Origin: JBBRYB01 sp038238115
GTDB taxonomy: Bacteria; Actinomycetota; Actinomycetes; Propionibacteriales; Nocardioidaceae
Assembly: GCA_038238115.1 (NCBI GenBank)
Contig: JBBRYB010000096.1
Span: 1 to 9,287 of the forward strand
DNA length: 9,287 bases
Direction of reading: 5' to 3'
Below, in pieces: positions 1 to 6,046 of this stretch. Position 1 is the first letter of the stretch; each line of letters begins with the position of its first letter. The position numbers and the translations under genes are program-made. The notes below the pieces were generated by a model. That model saw nothing but the letters and a program-made list of their open reading frames with translations. It did no database searches and had not been told where the DNA came from.

Positions 1-76
1 CGCACGGCGCCCGCACTACCGCACGAGACCCGGCACGAGAACTCCGCGCGAACGCTTTCTTGTGGCCGTGGCGCCC

Positions 77-1534
77 CTAGCCGTCGACGACCAGGCCGTC
101 CAGGGGTCCCAGGAGCGCCTTAGAGCGTCGGGTCACCCCGGGCAGCTCGGAGAGTCGGTGGGTCTGGGGTTGCCCGCGCTTCTGGCGTTCGAGTTGTTCG
201 CCCGCGATCGGCCGCCAGTGTTCGTCGACTATTCGGGCGGGGTCGCCGGAGACTTCCTCGACCGAGCGCTCGAGATGCTCGGCCCACAGACGCAGTCGTG
301 TTTCATGAGCAAGTCGCGGGTCGCACGTGACGATGTTCATCTCGGAGTCGTTGAAGAAGGAGTGGTCGTTGAGGTTTGCCGAGCCGACGGTCAGCCAGGC
401 GTCGTCGACGATCCCGACCTTTGCGTGCACGTAGAGCGGGCCCGGGAGCCGGCCGCTGAGGGAGGAGATAGTCGTCGCGAGAAAGCGTTCGGCGCCGTTG
501 TCGGCCGCGGCCAGGACGCCGAGTTGACCCCGTGTGGAGTCGGCCCCGTTGTTCGGCTTTGCCGGAAGCAGCACGACGACGCGGAAGTCGTCGGCCGGTG
601 GGTTGCGCAGCTTGTCCTCGAGGACCGCCACGACGTCCCCCGACCACAGGAACTGGCTCTCGAGATAGATCAGCTTGCGCGCCGAGCGCAACGCTCGCAT
701 GTAGGCCTCGAGGATCCTGGAGTCGCCCTCGGGCAGGAAGTCGTACACCTTCTCCGGAACCGTGCGTACCACCTGCAGCTCGTGCTCGCCGGCCCGCGCC
801 AGCGGCGGCGTGCCCTCGAGCTTCTCACCGTCGACCTCCCGCCAGCGGCTGGCGAAATGCGCCGCGACGTCACCGACGGCGGGGCCGCGCACGCATGTGG
901 AAGCGTCATGCCACCCGAGACGACCGCGCATCGAATGATCACCCGTATCGAACCGGTCGCCGCCCAGCGACGTCAGGTCGATACCGCCGACGAACGCGAC
1001 CTCGCCGTCGACGATGACCAGCTTCTCGTGATGGCAATGCATCGGGCGCTCGCGGGTATCGAGCGCGACCCGCACGCGCGTGCCGCGAAGGAGCTCGTCG
1101 CGCACCTTCCGAACGGCGCCACGGCTCGGCGTGAAGACGGGCAACGGTGCCCCGGCCCACAGCAGCACCCGGACATCCACGCGCTCAGCCAGCTCGCCGA
1201 GGAGATCGCGAAGGCGAGATGCGCCATCGTCGCGCGTGAGCCCGAAACCGGGGGTCACGTGCCACCCGGCGATGTGGACGTACGAGCGCGCGCCCGCGAG
1301 CGCCGCAGCGATGCGCGGCAGAGCCGCTCCGCCGTCTATCAGAACCTCGAGCGCGCACCCGGCGCGCGGCGGGGGATCTCCCGCCGCCCACAGCGACCCA
1401 TCCTCGGGAGGGTCAAACTGGGCGAGCCGGCCGACGTTCCGTAGCCGCCGACGATGATGAGACCTGACCGCGCCCTCGACGCCCTGGCCCACCCACCCGT
1501 CGGCTCGCTCGACCAGGCCGCCAAATCCGCTCAC
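77..1534 (-). CDS. Phospholipase D-like protein with two HKD motifs (PLD/cardiolipin synthase superfamily)
   Basis: A 485-residue protein of the phospholipase D superfamily, whose members hydrolyse or transfer phosphodiester groups, mostly on phospholipids. Both catalytic motifs are intact. The first is H169-x-K171-x4-D176, followed by GG at 183-184. The second is H370-x-K372-x4-D377, followed by GSANLN at 384-389. The spacing of about 200 residues is normal for a bilobed two-HKD enzyme in one chain. No signal peptide or convincing membrane helix is visible, so it is probably cytosolic or membrane-peripheral. The GTG start at 1534 overlaps the upstream gene's stop as GTGA, which implies translational coupling; only a weak GGTGG precedes it. 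Superfamily assignment is secure. Substrate (cardiolipin synthesis, phospholipid hydrolysis or another phosphodiester) cannot be read from the sequence. The stop is TAG at 77-79. Confidence 0.92.
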   Translation of the reverse strand: MSGFGGLVERADGWVGQGVEGAVRSHHRRRLRNVGRLAQFDPPEDGSLWAAGDPPPRAGCALEVLIDGGAALPRIAAALAGARSYVHIAGWHVTPGFGLTRDDGASRLRDLLGELAERVDVRVLLWAGAPLPVFTPSRGAVRKVRDELLRGTRVRVALDTRERPMHCHHEKLVIVDGEVAFVGGIDLTSLGGDRFDTGDHSMRGRLGWHDASTCVRGPAVGDVAAHFASRWREVDGEKLEGTPPLARAGEHELQVVRTVPEKVYDFLPEGDSRILEAYMRALRSARKLIYLESQFLWSGDVVAVLEDKLRNPPADDFRVVVLLPAKPNNGADSTRGQLGVLAAADNGAERFLATTISSLSGRLPGPLYVHAKVGIVDDAWLTVGSANLNDHSFFNDSEMNIVTCDPRLAHETRLRLWAEHLERSVEEVSGDPARIVDEHWRPIAGEQLERQKRGQPQTHRLSELPGVTRRSKALLGPLDGLVVDG

Positions 1535-1944
1535 GTTCCACCGCCGCCAAAGCGCAGCAGTCGCCGCCAGCGTGAGGGGCGGCGCGGCTGGGTGCGTTGC
1601 CAGTCTTCGCGGGTGGGGAGGCGGCCCGCGCGTCGAGCCTGCAGTACGCAGTGCGTGTGGGCGTGGCGCCGGCCCGCGGATTCGCCCTCCGGCGCGATGA
1701 GAACGTGTTCCACGAGAGCAGGAAGATAGCTACCGCACAACGGGCAGCGGTACGTCGCCGGCTTGCGATTCTGCGCGCGGCGAACAGACCACCAGGCGGC
1801 TCGCTCGAGAGACGGCACAAGGAGAAGCCTCGCAGCAAAGCCCACCCATGCGGGTTCAGACTCTTCGCGGCGCGTCCCGCCGCGGCAGCTTGCGTCTGCC
1901 CGGATGGATCGATGATTCTTGGGTGCTTCCGGCTTCGAGGCCAT
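1531..1944 (-). CDS. Small zinc-ribbon-like hypothetical protein coupled to the PLD gene
   Basis: A basic 137-residue protein of unknown function. The core has C67-x2-C70 in the context YRCPLCGSYLP, then H80, then a cluster H94-x-H96-x-H98-C99, which is suited to binding one zinc ion. It is followed by an Arg/Pro-rich tail ending in GGGG. The ATG at 1944 is chosen because AGGGG lies 7 bases upstream; the open frame runs further upstream to 2079, but that extension is Pro/Arg/Ser-rich and looks non-coding. The stop TGA shares bases with the GTG of the PLD gene, so the two are probably translated together and may act together. The regular Cys/His layout and the coupling argue for a real gene. 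The name rests on motif reading only. It could be an RNA/DNA-binding or HNH-like small protein. Confidence 0.68.
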   Translation of the reverse strand: MASKPEAPKNHRSIRADASCRGGTRREESEPAWVGFAARLLLVPSLERAAWWSVRRAQNRKPATYRCPLCGSYLPALVEHVLIAPEGESAGRRHAHTHCVLQARRAGRLPTREDWQRTQPRRPSRWRRLLRFGGGGT

Positions 1945-2130
1945 TCCGCGACCCCTGTCAGGAAGCTCGGGTCTCGAGGCCGTACCCTTGCTTCGGGCCA
2001 GCTTGGACCTTGACGGCGGATGACACGGAAGCGCCCCCGGCCATAGTCCCCCTCGACTCCACGGTCTCGGCGGCGGCATTCAGAGCTAACGAGTCTCCTG
2101 GCAGCACGACGGGTCCGTCATTCGCCAGGG

Positions 2131-2176
2131 CGACTGAAAATCGTGGTGTCGCCGGTTCGATTCCGGCCCCTCGCCA
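2131..2176 (+). pseudogene. 3' half of a tRNA-Phe (GAA) gene, truncated at the anticodon stem
   Basis: From the anticodon loop onward the layout is that of tRNA-Phe: loop CTGAAAA at 2134-2140 with anticodon GAA at 2136-2138, stem TCGTG, the five-base variable loop GTGTC, then a perfect T-arm of GCCGG, TTCGATT, CCGGC at 2151-2167, then CCCTCGCCA. On the 5' side only CGA (2131-2133) pairs with the 3' anticodon stem. The preceding 30 bases have no D-arm consensus and no acceptor strand complementary to CCTCGCC. The acceptor seems to carry one extra C, and CCA is not encoded. It therefore cannot fold as a full tRNA. Such 3' halves are typical products of integration into tRNA genes. Confidence 0.62.
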
Positions 2177-2227
2177 TCCGACCGGCTGCGGCGCAACCCA
2201 GCCTGCGGCATAGGCCTCTCGCCATCC
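2170..2227 (+). repeat. 10-bp direct repeat including the tRNA 3' end
   Basis: CTCGCCATCC occurs at 2170-2179, overlapping the 3' end of the tRNA-Phe fragment, and again at 2218-2227, 48 bases downstream. With flanks the match is 12 of 13 bases. It may be a second, shorter remnant of the same tRNA 3' end, or chance in GC-rich DNA. Confidence 0.4.
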
Positions 2228-2234
2228 AATCTCG

Positions 2235-2275
2235 GCCGGGCTCGCCCGGCTCGGTCGTCCGGGGCCTCCGCCCCG
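2235..2275 (-). terminator. Two tandem GC-rich stem-loops
   Basis: GCCGGG and CCCGGC (2235-2240 and 2245-2250, four-base loop) are followed by CGGGGC and GCCCCG (2260-2265 and 2270-2275, four-base loop). They lie about 60 bases downstream, in the minus direction, of the stop of the decayed frame that ends at 2332. They could be the old terminator of that gene, or a terminator for plus-strand transcription past the tRNA fragment. There is no U-tract, which is common in actinobacteria. Confidence 0.4.
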
Positions 2276-2331
2276 AGTCGGTGTGGTGCGACAAGCAGCC
2301 CGGCTGACAGACACAGGGCGCCGTCAGCTCA

Positions 2332-2499
2332 TCAGGCAATCGAAGTGAGGAAGCGCTCGAGCCGATCGGCGAACCCTGGAGCTGCGGCAACGAAGTGCCC
2401 GGCACCTGGTTCGGGCCGCCCACCGCGGAGTAGCTCACGGCCTGCAACATCGATCTGCAAGAAGTTCTGATGGAGACCTGACAAGCGCTTCGGCGATCG
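2332..2499 (-). pseudogene. Remnant frame with an alpha/beta-hydrolase-like C-terminus
   Basis: A 55-codon open frame with no start codon, entered after an in-frame TGA and ending at TGA 2332-2334. Its last part reads GAGHFVAAAPGFADRL then ERFLTSIA. This resembles the end of alpha/beta hydrolases, where the catalytic His sits in a G-A/S-G-H-F context and is followed by a helix ending in a hydrophobic FL. A neighbouring frame just upstream (about 2435 to 2600 on the minus strand) also reads like coding sequence (LARAWEVAQLGSAAVTIAEA), so a frameshifted gene is plausible. No nucleophile motif (GxSxG) is found here, so most of the gene would be lost. The family call is tentative. Confidence 0.33.
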
Positions 2500-2631
2500 T
2501 CACCGCGGCCGAACCGAGCTGGGCCACCTCCCATGCTCGCGCAAGCACAAAAGTGGGTGTCTCGCCAAGAGCGGGTGGATGGCGCCCCGGCTCCTGAGGC
2601 GGTGCCGCCGGCCGAGGCCGCTGCTTAGCGC

Positions 2632-3399
2632 CTAGTCCTGGCCGTACTCGTCTCGACGACGGAACCAGATGTCAGTCTCGTTGCGCCCCAACGGCGCCCG
2701 GTCGAGCCACTGGTACATGCCCCACATGGCGTCAAGGCCGCGCGCGTAGGCGGAGTATGTGTGGTAGACCGTGCCGTCCTCCTGGGCGAACGCGCTCATG
2801 CCCGGGGCCTGGCGCGTGTAGGTGGCCGCGTCGACGCCGCACCTGCGTGCCATCTCGCCGACCGGGCCCTCGTCGGCCTCCGCCAAGAACGGCCTCACGT
2901 TAGACGTCCGGTAGTTGTATTCGACCATCCCCTCGCGCTGCTGCTCCTCGGTGACCGAGGCGTGGAAGTCGTAGTTGAAGTCGGTTTCCGCCGACGAGGC
3001 CCAAGGGAACGTCCACCCCATGCGCTGCTCGTACTCCTGGATTGCGGCTATGGGTGCGCGCGAGATCGCCATCATCACGACGTCGTGATTCTCGAGGTGC
3101 ACGGCCGAGCCGTTGAACCCGTCCGCGATCGCCGAGCAGGCTGGACAGCCCGCCGTGTACTCGGGGCCGAACATGAAGTGGTAGACGAGGAGCTGAGAGC
3201 GCCCCCTGAACAGGTCCGCCAAGGACGCGCTGCCCTCGTCCGTCTCGAAGCGGTAGTCCTTCTCCACCCGGACCCACGGGAGCTCCTGACGTTGCCGGGC
3301 CACCTCGTCGCCGCGCCGGGTCAGCTCCTTCTCAGCCTCGAGCAGCTCGAGCCGGGCGGCGAGCCACTCCTCACGGGTTCCAGTCGTCTGCGCTGTCAT
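2632..3399 (-). CDS. DUF899 family thioredoxin-like protein (paralog 1)
   Basis: A 255-residue protein of the DUF899 family (PF05988), which has a thioredoxin-like fold and no well-defined reaction. Residues 9-39 form a charged helix. The domain begins at the conserved ELPWVRVEK (39-47). The redox-type motif C85-P-A-C88 follows a GPEY loop, as in other members. Further family landmarks are ISRAP (112-116), RMGWTFPWASS (126-136) and DGTVYHTYSAY (208-218). No signal peptide is present, so it is cytosolic. The ATG at 3399 follows AAGGAG with a 7-base spacer, and the gene starts 18 bases after the DUF2182 stop, making it third in the operon. The two cysteines suggest thiol-disulfide or peroxide chemistry, but this is inferred from fold and motif only. 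A diverged paralog lies at 4992-5729. Confidence 0.93.
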   Translation of the reverse strand: MTAQTTGTREEWLAARLELLEAEKELTRRGDEVARQRQELPWVRVEKDYRFETDEGSASLADLFRGRSQLLVYHFMFGPEYTAGCPACSAIADGFNGSAVHLENHDVVMMAISRAPIAAIQEYEQRMGWTFPWASSAETDFNYDFHASVTEEQQREGMVEYNYRTSNVRPFLAEADEGPVGEMARRCGVDAATYTRQAPGMSAFAQEDGTVYHTYSAYARGLDAMWGMYQWLDRAPLGRNETDIWFRRRDEYGQD

Positions 3400-3417
3400 T
3401 CGGTTTCTCCTTTTCGG

Positions 3418-4038
3418 TCAGGCGAGGACGATCACTCCGAGGACGAGGATCGCCAGCGCCAGCGGGATGTCGACCGCGGCTGCCGGCGGCAGCAGCTTCT
3501 GGGCGAGGACGACGGCGGCGACGATCGCCATCCACAGCGTGCTCATGGGGCCCAGAGCAAGCAGGATCACCATCAAGCCAATGCTCGAGCCGACGCAGTA
3601 GACGCCGTACTCGAAGCCCGAGTGGGGGCCCTCGCGGCAGCGCCGGCGGCACTCCCGCTTGAGCGGCGTGAGCTCGTAGAGGCCAGCCGCCAGGGTCAAC
3701 ACGCCGGCGGCGACGTCGCCGTGCGGGCGGTACACCACGTAGGCCGCCAGGCCGACCAGTGTCCAGACCGCGAGGTACTCGGCGACGAACAGCAGCGCGG
3801 TGCGAACCCGGCCTTCGCTCCGGGTCCGCTCCAAGACCGCCGGGACGGCGCCCGGGAGCATCATCGCCGCCATCATCGCCACCCAGACGCCGACGAAGAA
3901 CCCGAACGACCCGAGGTCGGTGGCCACGCCCATGTCCATCCCCGCCATCCGGCGGACCGCCACCACCCAGGCCACCGCGGCGAGGCCCAGCGTCGCTGCC
4001 AGCGCGACCGCGGTCGGGGTTGTCCTGGTGCTCGTCAT
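3418..4038 (-). CDS. DUF2182 family integral membrane protein
   Basis: A 206-residue polytopic membrane protein of the DUF2182 type (PF09948, described as a predicted metal-binding membrane protein). About six or seven hydrophobic segments are seen, near residues 10-28, 44-65, 81-102, 108-122, 147-163, 168-182 and 188-206. A Met-rich loop MAGMDMG lies at 31-37 and the hallmark MMAAMMLPG at 55-63. A cytosolic-type charged loop has C130 and C134 before the fifth segment, YCVGSS at 147-152. As I recall, the family usually has CxGCCW there, so two cysteines and a tryptophan would be replaced. The ATG at 4038 overlaps the upstream gene's TGA (ATGA), indicating translational coupling. The open frame extends upstream to 4404, but that part is antiparallel to the regulator gene and is rejected. 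Transport or metal function is not proven. Confidence 0.85.
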   Translation of the reverse strand: MTSTRTTPTAVALAATLGLAAVAWVVAVRRMAGMDMGVATDLGSFGFFVGVWVAMMAAMMLPGAVPAVLERTRSEGRVRTALLFVAEYLAVWTLVGLAAYVVYRPHGDVAAGVLTLAAGLYELTPLKRECRRRCREGPHSGFEYGVYCVGSSIGLMVILLALGPMSTLWMAIVAAVVLAQKLLPPAAAVDIPLALAILVLGVIVLA

Positions 4039-4880
4039 TGGATAGTGAGTCCGAGGGCGGCCGGCGGGGACGGCTCCGGGATCTTGGGGAGCGCCTCGCC
4101 GGTCTCGAGCAGGGTCTTGAGGCCGGAGAGGACGCGCGGCCATCCCTCGCTGACCAGCGAGCGCCACGTGTCGCCCAGCGCTTCGTGGACGACCGTGAGC
4201 TTCACGAGGTCGCCGAACGGCTCGATGTGGAAGGTCACCCTCGAGCGCTGCTCGGTGGCGATCCGCTCGCGGGCCTCCTCGGTCAGCTCGAGCGCGTCGG
4301 CGAGCTCCGGCGTGAAGGTGTGCCAGGTGTATGACAGCCGGCGGTATGGCTCCGACTCGAGCACCACCTGCTCGGGATCGGCGATCGTGACGCCGCGCTG
4401 GCACCAGGTCATCGGGGAGCCGGGGTTCCAGTCCGTGTCGAACGTCGCGGCCCAGTAGCGCTCGGTGAACTCCGGCTCGGTGAGGGCCTGCCAGAGCCGC
4501 TCCGGCGTGGTCTGGATGTAGGTGGTGTAGACGAACTCGGGTCTGTCCACTGAGCTTTCCTCCTCGAGGGCGCGTTTCAGGTCGGCGAGCGTCCCGACGC
4601 GCTCGCGCTCGTAGCGGCCGATCCAGCGCTCGCCGATCTCATTGATAGGCGCGGCGTTGAGATAGTGGAGCTTCTCCCGGCCTCGGCGCACGCTGGTCAC
4701 GAGATACGCCTCCTCGAGAACGGCGATGTGCTTGCTCACCGACTGACGGGCCATCTCAAGTCCCGAGCAGAGCTCGCTCAGGGTCTGGCCGTTGCGCTGC
4801 CGCAGTCCGTCGAGCAGCTGGCGCCGGCTCGGAGCGGCCAACGCCCTGAAGACCTCGTCCATTCCCAGTTCGGCGGTCAT
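4035..4880 (-). CDS. ArsR-family HTH regulator fused to an SRPBCC (AHSA1-like) domain
   Basis: A 281-residue fusion. Residues 7-100 are an ArsR-type winged helix: MDEVFRALAAPSRRQLLDGL at 7-26, recognition region LEMARQSVSKHIAVLEE, and wing VRRGREKLHYLN. Residues about 117-250 are an SRPBCC/AHSA1-like domain starting at EFVYTTYIQTTPERLWQALT, a fold that binds hydrophobic ligands in a deep pocket. No metal-sensing Cys pair such as CxC is seen in the HTH domain, so a small organic ligand bound by the SRPBCC part is the more likely signal. A GTG at 4889 is also in frame, but it lies 3 bases past the -10 box, so the ATG at 4880 is preferred. It heads the operon with DUF2182 and DUF899 and probably represses itself through the dyad in its promoter. 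Confidence 0.9.
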   Translation of the reverse strand: MTAELGMDEVFRALAAPSRRQLLDGLRQRNGQTLSELCSGLEMARQSVSKHIAVLEEAYLVTSVRRGREKLHYLNAAPINEIGERWIGRYERERVGTLADLKRALEEESSVDRPEFVYTTYIQTTPERLWQALTEPEFTERYWAATFDTDWNPGSPMTWCQRGVTIADPEQVVLESEPYRRLSYTWHTFTPELADALELTEEARERIATEQRSRVTFHIEPFGDLVKLTVVHEALGDTWRSLVSEGWPRVLSGLKTLLETGEALPKIPEPSPPAALGLTIQ

Positions 4881-4890
4881 CGGCGGCACG

Positions 4891-4920
4891 ACTATAGGCA
4901 GCCAAATGGTTGCATGTCAA
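4891..4920 (-). promoter_or_regulatory. Sigma-70-like promoter of the ArsR-SRPBCC operon
   Basis: On the minus strand TTGACA (4915-4920, a perfect -35 box) is separated by 18 bases from TATAGT (4891-4896, a near-consensus -10 box). Only 10 bases separate the -10 box from the ATG at 4880, so the transcript would have a leader of a few bases at most and be nearly leaderless. There is no Shine-Dalgarno sequence, which agrees with that. Confidence 0.78.
4898..4913. promoter_or_regulatory. Dyad operator between -35 and -10 boxes
   Basis: GCAACCA-TT-TGGCTGC (minus-strand reading) is an inverted repeat with 6 of 7 arm positions matched. It fills the spacer of the promoter. A repressor bound here would block RNA polymerase, and the first gene is an ArsR-type repressor, so autoregulation is the natural reading. 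The site is inferred from symmetry and position only. Confidence 0.55.
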
Positions 4921-4991
4921 ATCCGCCGCCATCGGGACCTCTAGACATGCCTTCATCTCGCCGGCATCCCCCCTTGTTGGCCTGCGAAGAA

Positions 4992-5729
4992 TCAGTCCGG
5001 GTACTCGTCCTTGCGGTAGCTGAGCGGCTCGTCGGGCTGGGGCTTCGGCGTCCGGTCGAGCAGGAAGCCGAAGAACGGCTGGACGAACGGGTCCGGAGCC
5101 GTGACGGTGTAGGTGTGGTAGACGGTCCCGTTCTCGCGCGCGAACGCGATGTAGCCGGGGGCCTCGCGGAGTCCGTCCTTGAGCTCGGCACCGACCTGCT
5201 CCGACCAGAACTGGAGCCACTCCGGCGGGTTGTCGACCATCTGCTTGACCTCGGGGATCCCGTCGGCCTGCTCCTCCGTCATCGCCAGGTGGAAGTCGAA
5301 CGGGAAATCGCTCCCGTAGGTCGAGACGTACGGAAAGCGCCAGCCCATCCGCTCCTTGTAGGAGGCGAGCCGATCGATCGGGGCCCGCGAGAAGCAGATG
5401 AACGTCACGTCCCGCTTGTTCAGGTGGAGCAGCCCCCCGTCGAACTCGTCGGCGAGGCTGGTGCAGCCCGGGCACGCACCGACCTCGTAGTCGGGCCCAT
5501 ACATGATGTTGTAGGCGAGCAGCTGCGAGCGGCCGTCGAAGAGCTCGGCGAGCGTCTTCTTGCCCTGCTCGGTGTCGAACTCGTATTCCTTCTCCACCGG
5601 GACCCACGGGAGCTCGCGGCGCTTCCGCTTGATCTCCTGGTTGCGTTCGGCCTGCTCGGCCTCGAGGTTCGCGAGCTCATCGCGCGCCGCCTGCCACTCC
5701 TTGGGGGTTCCGACCTTGTGATCGGGCAT
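4992..5729 (-). CDS. DUF899 family thioredoxin-like protein (paralog 2)
   Basis: A 245-residue DUF899 (PF05988) protein clearly related to the one at 2632-3399. Shared landmarks in the same order are an N-terminal charged helix, ELPWVPVEK (39-47), SQLLAYNIMYGPDYE, the motif C86-P-G-C89 (CPGC, as in classical thioredoxin-like active sites), FSRAP (113-117), RMGWRFPYVS (127-136) and GTVYHTYT (201-208). The two differ most between residues 150 and 190 and at the C-terminus, so they are old paralogs rather than a recent copy. The ATG at 5729 follows AAAGGA with an 8-9 base spacer. Its stop is about 70 bases upstream of the ArsR operon promoter, so it forms its own transcription unit, though read-through is possible. 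Likely a cytosolic redox-active protein; substrate unknown. Confidence 0.93.
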   Translation of the reverse strand: MPDHKVGTPKEWQAARDELANLEAEQAERNQEIKRKRRELPWVPVEKEYEFDTEQGKKTLAELFDGRSQLLAYNIMYGPDYEVGACPGCTSLADEFDGGLLHLNKRDVTFICFSRAPIDRLASYKERMGWRFPYVSTYGSDFPFDFHLAMTEEQADGIPEVKQMVDNPPEWLQFWSEQVGAELKDGLREAPGYIAFARENGTVYHTYTVTAPDPFVQPFFGFLLDRTPKPQPDEPLSYRKDEYPD

Positions 5730-5750
5730 CTCGTTTTGTCCTTTCCCGCT

Positions 5751-5780
5751 CGACCGCTCCGGCCGGTCGAATCGACGTCG
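5751..5780. promoter_or_regulatory. Nested palindromes in the leader of DUF899 paralog 2
   Basis: Three overlapping symmetric elements lie 22-51 bases upstream of the ATG at 5729: CGACCG/CGGTCG (5751-5756 and 5764-5769), GTCGA-A-TCGAC (5766-5776) and CGACGTCG (5773-5780). They could form a leader hairpin or an operator. GC-rich DNA produces some by chance, but three in 30 bases in this position is notable. Confidence 0.4.
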
Positions 5781-6001
5781 TTGGAAGCTAGGGGATCAGG
5801 TAATGAGACCGTCGGTCCTGCCAAGAGTCATCGCCCGCCGGCTGTCATCGGGGAGCTCCTGCAGGAACGCTGGAGCCTCGAGCCGGTGCTCGCACCCGTG
5901 TGGTCTGGGGTGGAGCGGGGCCTCCACGGCGAGTGCGCAGCGGCAGCTCCGGGAGCCAGAGCACCGCGATCAGTGCCAGTGCTTTCTTTCGCCGCGAGGA
6001 T

Positions 6002-6022
6002 GCGGTCGACTACTTCGACCGC
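6002..6022 (-). terminator. Perfect 8-bp stem-loop after the tautomerase gene
   Basis: GCGGTCGA and TCGACCGC (6002-6009 and 6015-6022) pair perfectly around a five-base loop. It sits 25 bases downstream of the stop of the minus-strand tautomerase gene. There is no U-tract, so it is a candidate intrinsic terminator of the actinobacterial type. A dyad operator is possible. Confidence 0.5.
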
Positions 6023-6046
6023 GAGCAGGGGCGCGGCGGATGACCT

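Larger units (their letters stand above)
1945..2631. other. Gene-free scar region between the PLD operon and the DUF899 operon
   Basis: 687 bases without an intact gene. They hold a 3' half of tRNA-Phe (2131-2176), a 10-bp direct repeat covering its 3' end (2170-2179 and 2218-2227), two GC stem-loops (2235-2250 and 2260-2275) and a decayed minus-strand reading frame (2332-2499). Open frames of 118 and 138 codons cross this stretch on the minus strand, but they contain antisense translations of the tRNA T-arm (GIEPATPRFSV and RNRTGDTTIFS) and are not real proteins. The 5' part (1945-2130) presumably contains the promoter of the zinc-ribbon/PLD operon; I could not pick convincing -35 and -10 boxes. 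Confidence 0.6.
5730..6046. other. Intergenic region upstream of DUF899 paralog 2
   Basis: 317 bases without a supported gene. Next to the DUF899 start lie nested palindromes (5751-5780). At the far end is a perfect stem-loop (6002-6022) that probably ends the tautomerase gene. A plus-strand frame ending at 6045 reads SAFFRREDAVDYFDREQ, but it has no start, and part of it is the stem-loop itself. I see no convincing -35/-10 pair for the DUF899 gene. Confidence 0.5.

Noticed and set aside
21..40. Direct repeat GCACGAGA at 21-28 and 33-40
   Set aside because: Only 8 bases, close together and GC-rich; no link to any feature.
62..1444. Plus-strand open frame of 460 codons
   Set aside because: It lies antisense to the PLD gene, whose two HKD motifs are intact; the plus-strand translation has no domain and is a GC-rich shadow.
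1958..2534. Two minus-strand frames containing GAGIEPATPRFSV and RNRTGDTTIFS
   Set aside because: These peptides are antisense translations of a tRNA T-arm and anticodon arm. They recur in databases as spurious proteins; the real feature is the tRNA-Phe fragment.
4039..4404. N-terminal extension of the DUF2182 reading frame
   Set aside because: The extension is in another frame of the regulator gene and is Arg-rich; the ATG at 4038 with the ATGA overlap gives a protein of family length.
2761..4458. Plus-strand open frame of 565 codons
   Set aside because: Antisense to DUF899, DUF2182 and the regulator gene; His/Arg/Asp-rich shadow translation without motifs.
5940..6045. Plus-strand frame ending SAFFRREDAVDYFDREQGRGG
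   Set aside because: No start codon or upstream homology, and the VDYFDRE part is produced by the perfect stem-loop at 6002-6022.
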